This document shows positions 56,773-64,000 of a stretch of 64,000 nt of DNA, one piece after another (the first letter of the stretch is position 1; every line of letters starts with the position of its first letter). The translations under genes and the position numbers were made by a program. This stretch comes from Sycobia sp. Sy_11. Taxonomy: Eukaryota; Arthropoda; Insecta; Hymenoptera; Epichrysomallidae. Below the pieces are notes generated by a model. That model ran no database searches. It was not told the DNA's origin and was given only the letters and a program-made list of their open reading frames with translations. The stretch lies in assembly GCA_018907035.1 (NCBI GenBank), contig JACCIC010000052.1:1252501-1316500 (forward strand), written 5' to 3'.

Positions 56773-59700
56773 TTATATACAAAGATTGCAATCCTTAAGA
56801 TAGTTTAGTAACGCGTTACATATTTTCGTAGTAGGTGTACAGAGAATTATGTGGCTTCGAAGGGGCAGTTGAAATTTTTGTTTAATTAAGTTATCCAGAA
56901 AATTTATACGTTGATTATTATATATTGGAAATTGCCAAAGAATGTATTCTAAATCCTGTGCATATTCATTATCGCTGCAATTACAATAAGGGTTATCTAT
57001 TATCTTACATTTAGCTAAGAAAGCTGCAAGGCTATAATGGTCGGATCGACATCTGTTTACTATTGAAACAGTTTCTCTCGGTAAGTGTTTATTGTAATAC
57101 CAGGGCTTTCGCGCATTGTTATGGTAATAATTAAAATATTTAATCCCCTTTTGTCTATCCGTTTCATCTAATATTCTGTTAGTATGATCATTAGCCAAGG
57201 TGTTGAACGTTTCTCGCAAATCTGTAAATGGTATTTTACAACATTGATCCAGTTCAGACCACGAAGCTTCTTTTGCTAATTTATCTGCTTCTTCATTGCC
57301 AATTATTCCTCTATGTGATGGAACTCAGTATATTTCTATTTTTATCCTCTAATAATTTTTGAAATTTCCTAATTTTCTTCTTAATCTCGTAAATATATGG
57401 GTTTATTCGAATGTCGTTTTTATTCTTATTTAAAGATACTATCACACTGTAGGAGTCTGTAAAGATAATATAGTTGTAATCTCTGTATGTAGTGTAATTT
57501 CCATGGCATATAAAAGCGCGATACACTCAGCCGTATAAATAGAAGCAGTTTTATATGTACTTCTTTTGACATATTTATTTAGGAAAGGTCAAATTGAAGA
57601 ATTTAATACACTTTTAGAATCTTTTGATTTACTCCCATCTATGTATATTGTTATCGAGTTTTTCTGTTCAAATAAATCGTATAATAGTCGTTCGGGGTCT
57701 GGAGCGTCCATCAGGTTAATTCCAAAACCTGTATTAACATGGATAGTAATTAACACGATATAATATCATAATTATGTCAAAATGGTTGGTATTGATTTTC
57801 GGAAATTATTTGTTCTAAATAGTTTGGCTTTTCTTGCAGACATATCGAAAAGATTCTTTTGCTAGGATTGATGAGATTTTGTCTGATGCGTTTTTATAAA
57901 TTATTAATAGTTCTTTGTGTGAATATATTTTCAAAATATAGCAAGATGTTAAGAACTTTGTTCGCTGCTCTAAAAATGTAAGTTTAGATTTTTTAAACTT
58001 TTCGCGTATAGGTAATTTATATGTTCCTTAAAAGTTAATTTATAATCAAATATAATTCCTAGAAATTTAACAAAGTCACAGGACTTTATAGTCTTGTCTT
58101 TGATTTTTAATTCTACACTACCTGCTCGAATATTCCGTTTATTAAAGTGTAAAAATTTCGTTTTATGCGGGGATAATTTTAGCCCGATATCGTCTAAATA
58201 ATTATAGATTTTATCAATAGTGTTTTCGATAAGTCTTTTGCTTGATTTCACCTGCTTTCTTGATTACCTGCTTTCGAGAACAATAAACAGCTATATCATC
58301 CATAAATTGCGAGACTTTTACACTTTTTGGTTCGTTTTTGATCATTTCAGATGCGTAGATACAGTATAAAATGGGACGAAGTACTGCTCCTTGTGGAACC
58401 CCTTTATTCACTTTACTCAGTTCATTACCGGTATTATGTGTATATATTGATCTGTCATACATTAAAAACTGAACGAATTTAACCAAGTTTATAGCGCATC
58501 TAATAGTTGCCAATCGGGTTAATAATATTTTTATATCTTCGTTGTCAAAGGCTCCCTCAATGTCTAAAAATGCAGCCAGAATGTCGTTTTTACATTGGAA
58601 TGATTCCTCAATGCATACAAGTAGCCCTGTTCAATTGTCGTTAGTACCACGTCTTTTGCTAAATCCTATCTGACTGCTGGGTAAAATGTCATTTCTTTCC
58701 AACCACCATTGCAGCTTGTTTTTAACCATTGTCTCGAAAACTTTGCATATACAGGAGGGTAGGTAAATTAGCCTGACACTCTCCGTAATAGTTTTTTCAA
58801 TGAAATGAATGTAAGACATTTTCCAGCTTTTTGGGTAATCACTATTAATGTACATTTCATTTAAAATGTCCGTAAGAATTAATTTATAATTAATTAGTAA
58901 TACTTGAAGAATTACATAATCGATTCCGTCCATCCCTGGGCTTGAGTGAATATTCTTACTTTTAGGTGCTAGGTTCAGCTCTGCAACGGTGAACATATTT
59001 TAAGAAACTGATTTTGATTAGAATCAGGTAACCATTCGGGGTTAATTGCACACCATGGAGGACAAATTTTTTCGAGACCTTTGGCTTCTTTTTCTATTTT
59101 TCTGTCAGTATTAGTTAAAATAAAATTTTTGGTTTGAGTCCACTTATTTTTTAAGATTTTCACTGTATTCCAGACATACTTTGCGTTAGTTCTAAAGTTA
59201 ATATAATACTTTCTGCAAATGATCTGTATAAAAGCCTCTTTTTCTCTTTTATTAGTTTACGAGCTTGTGCGTGTAATTTTTTAAATTTTATATAATCTTT
59301 ATAATATTTTGTTTTTGTCCATTTTTTCAAACTCTTTTTCTGGCTCGAATGGCATCGTCACAAGTAGAGTCCCATCACGCTACTGGGTTTCTGTTTTGTT
59401 TTGATGTATATATTTTCTTCCTTGGAGTACTATATTGAATCGCCTGAGAGGTAATGTTTGTAAATATGTTATATTTTTCACTTGGCCCTGATGTATTGAA
59501 TTTTTTATTGAATAAATTGTAAGATTCTTCATTCATATAATTTTTATATAGATTCCAATTAGTTTTAGTCGATCTTAACTTAAAAGTTTGTTTCCGAAAG
59601 ATATTTTTTTCTATATCAATAACTATATTTATAGCATAATGCTCTGAGCCTAGAGTGTCATCTCTTGTTTTAACATTAATACTGTCTGATATATACATGC

Positions 59701-60270
59701 TAGAAAAAACTAGATCGAGATTAGATGAGTACGCATTATGAGGGTTTACAAAGGTTGTTGATGTTGTATTATGTAGGAACAGATTTCGTCGAATGTAGCT
59801 ATTATAAAGATTTTCTCCATTTCTGTCATTTTTAGAACAATTCAGCTCACGTGTTGTGCATTAAAATCCCCCATGAGTATATAATGTAATTTATCTTTAA
59901 CATTATTGAGTAACGAGTCCCCTTCGAATTCAATTCAAATTTAAATTCAAATTCAAATTATAATTAAGTATTGCACCCGGAGCTCGATAACAAGCTATTA
60001 AATCAATATTAGGTTTCACATTCGTGATTGATACACTTCCAAGCTCTACGAATTCATCAGGGCTTACAATGTCTACGCGATATTTAAAATCATACTTATT
60101 ACGCAATAGCATAATGAGACCTCCTCCTATTCGTGCTTATCTGTCTTTTCTAATTATTTTAAAATCTGCAACTTTAAAGTCTAATTCCTTTTGTGTAAGC
60201 CATGATTCTACACACACGAAAATGTCAATATTTTGCAAAACTTTCATAAATTCTTTCCTTTTGTTGACTA
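56773..60270 (-). pseudogene. LINE 2 ORF2 (endonuclease, RT, RNase H)
   Basis: Endonuclease pieces: IDIFVCVESWLTQKELDF (about 60250), IGGGLIMLLRNKYDF, IACYRAPGA, and GSEHYAINIVI (59625). RT pieces: SPGMDGIDYVILQVL, YPKSWKMSYIHFIEK, SSQIGFSKRRGTNDN, then KGVPQGAVLRPILYCIYAS and the catalytic FMDDIAVY (about 58290). RNase H: YTAECIALLYAMEI, NYIIFTDSYSVIVSL and GNEEADKLAKEAS keep Glu, Asp, Asp. C terminus: RCRSDHYSLAAFLAKC and the Cys/His tail YCNCSDNEYAQDLEYILW. There are at least ten breaks. An NLNLNLN repeat near 59930-59955 comes from local AATTTA duplication. Confidence 0.87.
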
Positions 60271-60295
60271 TACTTCTTGGATTTCAAAAAGTATA

Positions 60296-60976
60296 TTTGT
60301 TTTATTTGGTGAAATTTTATTATTATTGCACATTATTGCACATTACTATTTCGAACAGGTTTATATTATTTACAAACATTTTAATTACTTTCTGATATAG
60401 AGTTATCTGTTTCACTATATCACTATTTATTTGCATTCACAGTTTATTTTTAATTCCAATACATCTGGCTTTTAAACTTTTATTTTCTATAAGTGGATGA
60501 ATATTTCTAATCATTTTACATAAATTATCTGTATCACTTGTATATTCGTCCCCAATTTTTTTAGTATTAGACTGACCATATGCTCAATTAATACATTCTT
60601 TGAATTGGTAGAAATCTAAAATAGATTCTTTTTTATTTTCTTCTATTACATTTTTGGCTGGCATAACATTATCTCTAAGCTTGACTTTTCTTTTTTCTTA
60701 TCGGTAATGTCTAGGTTTGCTTTCATTTTTTTACGTTTAGGTTTTTCAAATTCTTTGCATTCAGATATGTTTGTCTTATAAATTTTATGCTGTGCTTCAT
60801 CCTTATTAACTTGTTCTTTTTCTTCAGGCGATACTATACTTGAAGAGTCGTCGGATATAGTCGACTATTCATGATGATAATTATGGACATTATTTAAAGC
60901 TTCTGTATTTATTTGAATTATTTACTGTGCATTTACTAGGGATTGAGTGTGAGATTCTGGCCATACCTTTACTATA
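60296..60976 (-). pseudogene. LINE 2 ORF1, C-terminal part
   Basis: Continues ORF1 past the mariner: KVWPESHTQSLVNAQ (60970), then acidic and basic polar stretches (SDDSSSIVSPEEKEQVNKDEA, KRKKMKANLD) and KESILDFYQFKECIN. Stops and shifts are frequent. No folded domain is visible; polar, low-complexity tails are usual here. Confidence 0.65.
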
Positions 60977-61960
60977 TGAGGGTGGATTGATAAGTTTCCG
61001 GCCTGACCAAGAAAAACCACGTTTTTAAGAATTTTTTTTATTTCTCAACATAATCTCCTCTAAAGCTGATAGATTTCTCATAGCGGTGTTCTAGTCTAGT
61101 AATGCCATCTCTATATACTGATTCGTCAAGCTCCTCAAAATACCCATTTACAGCTTCGATTACTTCTTCATTATCCGCAAATCTCTTACCGCCAAGCCAT
61201 TTTTTGAGGTTAGGAAACAGATAATAGTCACTCGGGGCTAGGTCTGGAGATTAGGGAGGGTGCGGCATCAACTCCAACTTCAGATCGTTGATTTTAGCCA
61301 TCGCAACGATTGACGTGTGTGCTGGTGCGTTATTGTGATGAAAGAAGATTTTTTACTTCGCCAGATGAGGTCGTTTAGTTTTCACTTCGTGGCTCAAACA
61401 TTGCAATAAGTCTGTGTAGTATTGACCATCGATAGTTTTACCCTTTTCAAGGTAATCAATGTATATAATACCTCTTGCATCCCAAAAAACAGTAGCTATA
61501 ACCTTGTTCGCCGAAAAAATTGTTTTTGCCTTCTTTGGAGTTGGTTCCCCTGGTCCAATCCACTGTTTAGACTGTTGTTTGGTTTCCGAGTATAGTGGTG
61601 GACCCAAGTTTCGTCAACAGTTACGAATCGACGCAAAAAACCGCTTGGATGGCGCTTATAGTACGGCAAATTGGCGGTAGAAATATTCTTTCGAATCAAT
61701 TTTTGGTCGACTCATAGCAAAAGCGGCACCCATCTTGCACAGAGCTTTTCCATATACAAATGTTGGTGAAAAATATTTTGTACACGTTCATATGACATTT
61801 TACAGGTCTCAGATATCTCACGTACTTTTAATCTGCGGTGTTTCAGCACTATTTGATGGATTTTTTTCGATCATATCTGGACTTGTGTCCTCAATGGGGC
61901 GTCCTGAGCGAGACTCATTATTATGGCTCGTATGGCCTTTCTGTTTAAAAATAAAACAAT
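60977..61960 (-). mobile_element. mariner 3 inserted in LINE 2
   Basis: On the minus strand the 3' end reads toward 60977, where the terminal repeat TGAGGGTGGATTGATAAGTTTCC lies next to a TA. Compared with 42688 the same terminal phrase, GATTGATA.G.TTCCGGCCTGACCAAGA, is shared. The 5' end is reduced to CGAG after TA near 61960, after which the transposase reading begins abruptly, so about 300 bp of the 5' end are lost. Confidence 0.87.
61040..61940 (-). pseudogene. mariner transposase, 5'-truncated
   Basis: The reading begins RSGRPIEDTSPDMIEKN and continues YERVQNIFHQHLYMEKLCARWVP, then FLRRFVTVDETWVHHYT (first Asp), KQWIGPGEPTPKKAKTIF, VIATVFWDARGIIYIDYLEKG. The second catalytic motif is HHNNAPAHT, where Asp is replaced by Asn. 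The third, APSDYYLFPNLKKWLGGKRF, is intact. The end is RYEKSISFRGDYVEK, stop near 61045. Three or more frameshifts. Confidence 0.9.
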
Positions 61961-62475
61961 TTGCCGATTCTGTACTAAAATAAATCCAATGCAGCGTATT
62001 ATCGTAAGTAACTTTTATAACCTGCAGTAACTTTTGTTCAATTTCCTCTTTTATGTACACCTGTCGCCTGAATGAGAGTATATGGGACCGCCCCGGCTTG
62101 CTAGAACTAGCTGTAATATATTGTATTTGAGAAACTATGATAATATTCTTACTTTCAACAGCTTCAATAAGCACTTCATTAGGAATATTCGGACTTACAT
62201 TAGAAAGAAGCAATCTTTTATGTTTCCCAATTAGAGATCTTATTTTTAGATATAAATTTTATTTTATTAACTTCTATCAGTTTTTTTAAGCCGTCAATGT
62301 AATCATCAATCGAACATCCTTCTATTAAGTCGATTACTATAGATTGATCTTTCGTTGGTGCTGAATATTTGGCTGTAATATTGGCGTACGTTTGTGTTGA
62401 CATCGATAAAGTGGCACTTTCTTGCGAGAGAAGATCCCAGAAGATCCCTGTGTTCAGAAATAATTCTCTTTTCAT
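61941..62475 (-). pseudogene. LINE 2 ORF1, N-terminal part
   Basis: MKRELFLNTGIFWDLL at 62475, then TYANITAKYSAPTKDQSIVIDLIEG, DDYIDGLKKLIEVNKIKFISKNKI, a frameshift at 62218, then LLLSNVSPNIPNEVLIEAVES, YITASSSKPGRSHILSFRRQVYIKEE and the zinc knuckle CFIFKQKGH, whose second Cys is already Phe. The first half resembles the SKTKRIIFSNVPSNIPN stretch of LINE 1 ORF1, so the two LINEs belong to one wider family. Confidence 0.8.
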
Positions 62476-62500
62476 TATAATACCCTTAGCTACGCTATTA

Positions 62501-63447
62501 TTTCACAAGTAATATTCTAGACGAACAGTATACTATTTCTATTAAGCAGTTGCTAAGCATAACGGAACAATCAAAACACGTCTGCTCGCGACGTTGTCTC
62601 GGACCGAACTCCAAAAAAAATCCAATTAATGATATATATTTACTTTTTAACCATTTATTTATGATTATTTTGAGGGAGTAAATAATCTTTTTACAATACA
62701 GGCACACATAACGAGTTGAATTTCAGCCAACAAAAAACTCAATAGCCACTATTTCCAAAATATTAGCTCCGAAAGAATTCGGTTGATCGAAATCAAGTTC
62801 GGGCCATGGAGTAGCTTCAACTCGAGAAATAAAATCAGATACTTATACGGCATTATAAATAAAGTGAGCCCATGAATGCTCCATATAAGTAGTATTTTAG
62901 TATTAAGTATCTATATTACTCGGTACTAAGTACTTTTCTTTAATTATATATATATAGATATCTGTAAGTTTTATATATGCGTAAGTTAATCTTACATGCG
63001 TAACAGAGTATGACTTGAAAAAGAAGAAAAATGAAACATATATATGGTAATTTAACGGGTGAATACAAAATCGATACTATAAAATTATTAATTATCAATA
63101 AATAAAATTAAATGTTTATGTTTCTTTATGTCATAATATAATGATATGCTATAAAGTTTATATCACAATTTACCAATGATATAAAGAAACATAAATATTT
63201 ATTCGTAGGTACTATACATTTTAGGTTAACACAAAAAGTGATGAACTGTCATTAAAAATAATGTACGTGAATAACTATTAGTAATAAACTCTATATTTAA
63301 AAAAAAATCATTTAAATTATGTATTTGCTACACCTTACATTTGAAAATTAATTTGAAAATTCTAAGAATACTGGATTTTAGTGATCCGAGTCAATGTTTG
63401 GTCAGTCACCTTCTGTTCCTATAATTCTTTATATAAAATAATTTGAG

Positions 63448-63450
<3 letters not shown>
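62501..63450. other. AT-rich intergenic DNA
   Basis: No gene is visible. 63100-63190 holds an inverted pair around TTATGTTTCTTTATGTCAT / TATAAAGAAACATAAATA, a weak palindrome. Confidence 0.45.

Positions 63451-63496
<46 letters not shown>
63451..63496. repeat. Microsatellite (AT)n
   Basis: About 45 bases of alternating AT at the border of the Helitron-related sequence. Confidence 0.95.
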
Positions 63497-63498
<2 letters not shown>

Positions 63499-63519
63499 TA
63501 TATACGGATGCTACGTACT

Positions 63520-64000
63520 TTCCTGTTCAGGCATTAGAGATAGATATCCAGGTGTCTCGAGACGACTTCTACGAAGAGTATCATGTTCGGACGATAGAAT
63601 ATGTCTCGGTACGACTGCTATAGAGAGTTTTTTCTTGAGGAGATAGAATACGATGTCCAAGTAGCCCGGAAAGACTTCTACTAGGAGTTTATCCCAATAT
63701 ATCTCCACATCGTTTCCTACCCAGTAAACACGATACTACCGACTAAACTCAATACTCCCCGTAGAAGTAGTTCGTAAACACCTGGACACATTGCAATCTA
63801 TCATCCCAATATAAAACTCCCATTAGAAATCGTCCTAAGGCATCGGGATGTCGTATTCAACTGCCCGTATACGCCAATAGGTACTGGCCGCTAGTAAAAC
63901 TGACTGCTAAGAGACCACTTAATTTATTGATGAAAGTAAAATTATTTTTAATAAAAAATATAACCTATGTCCTTCCGAAGATAATATAGACTCTATATAT
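63520..64000 (-). mobile_element. Second Helitron copy, partial, opposite orientation
   Basis: 63885-64000 is the reverse complement of about 31905-32040 (shared CCTATGTCCTTCCGAAGATAA and TTAATTTATTGATGAAAGTAAAAT). 63540-63885 carries the same ~62-bp minisatellite units, switching orientation near 63690. Its 5' end lies beyond the window; a 3' CTAG end with hairpin was not found at its left, so it is truncated there. Confidence 0.8.

Larger units (their letters stand above)
56773..62500 (-). mobile_element. I-like LINE 2, split by a mariner
   Basis: Leftward non-LTR retrotransposon: ORF1 from about 62475, interrupted by a mariner (60977-61960) in its zinc knuckle, and ORF2 from about 60270 to 56773 with endonuclease, RT and RNase H. 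RNase H after RT is a mark of I-like groups. Many frameshifts and stops. Without the mariner it is about 4.7 kb. Confidence 0.85.

Noticed and set aside
1..64000. CRISPR array, operon, rRNA or bacterial features
   Set aside because: Gene content, codon decay, microsatellites and transposon types are those of an insect nuclear genome; no regularly spaced repeats or rRNA sequence was seen.

Overview
The window looks like AT-rich nuclear DNA of an insect. The transposon families (Tc1/mariner, BEL/Pao, an R1-clade LINE with zinc knuckles, I-like LINEs, a Helitron and a Polinton/Maverick) together fit a hymenopteran such as an ant or wasp, but this is a judgement from family resemblance and no search was run. 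I see no convincing host protein-coding gene. Almost every coding stretch is a decayed mobile element, so most CDS-like features are entered as pseudogenes.

The main object is a Polinton/Maverick-type (adintovirus-like) element at 5623-25351. It has terminal inverted repeats of about 370 bp that begin AGT and end ACT. From left to right it carries: an unknown gene (-); a small gene of unknown function (-); protein-primed type B DNA polymerase with an HNH-like zinc motif (+); an acidic/basic hypothetical (+); a conserved OB-like candidate with a likely small intron (+); a retroviral-type integrase (-); two conserved hypotheticals (-); a basic/hydrophobic core-like protein (+); an adenain-like cysteine protease (+); a candidate minor capsid protein (+); a Ser-rich protein (+); a major capsid protein-like gene (+); and a second copy of the small unknown gene (+). 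The two copies of the small gene sit on opposite arms and both read outward. All genes are broken. No packaging ATPase was found. A 4.7-kb R1-clade LINE sits in an (ACAY)n tract just inside the right repeat, so the Polinton itself is about 15 kb.

The left flank (1-5622) and the stretch 25352-36653 are AT-rich, with microsatellites, a long-stem hairpin, a dispersed 0.2-kb repeat present twice, a 0.68-kb MITE-like element and a 1.5-kb non-autonomous Helitron (31832-33353) holding minisatellite units that turn into inverted orientation. From 36.6 to 44.7 kb lie a mariner, a Tc1-like element with TA duplication, and a BEL/Pao remnant broken by part of another mariner. At 47.8-49.8 kb is an internally deleted I-like LINE. 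At 50.2-55.0 kb is a larger BEL/Pao element with gag, protease, RT and RNase H but a deleted integrase core. At 56.8-62.5 kb (- strand) is another I-like LINE, split in its ORF1 zinc knuckle by a mariner of the same family as the 42.7-kb fragment. The window ends in a second copy of the Helitron.

The genes do not form a working host pathway. The window is a record of nested insertion, in which the Polinton is older than the LINE inside it, and the 3' LINE is older than the mariner inside it.
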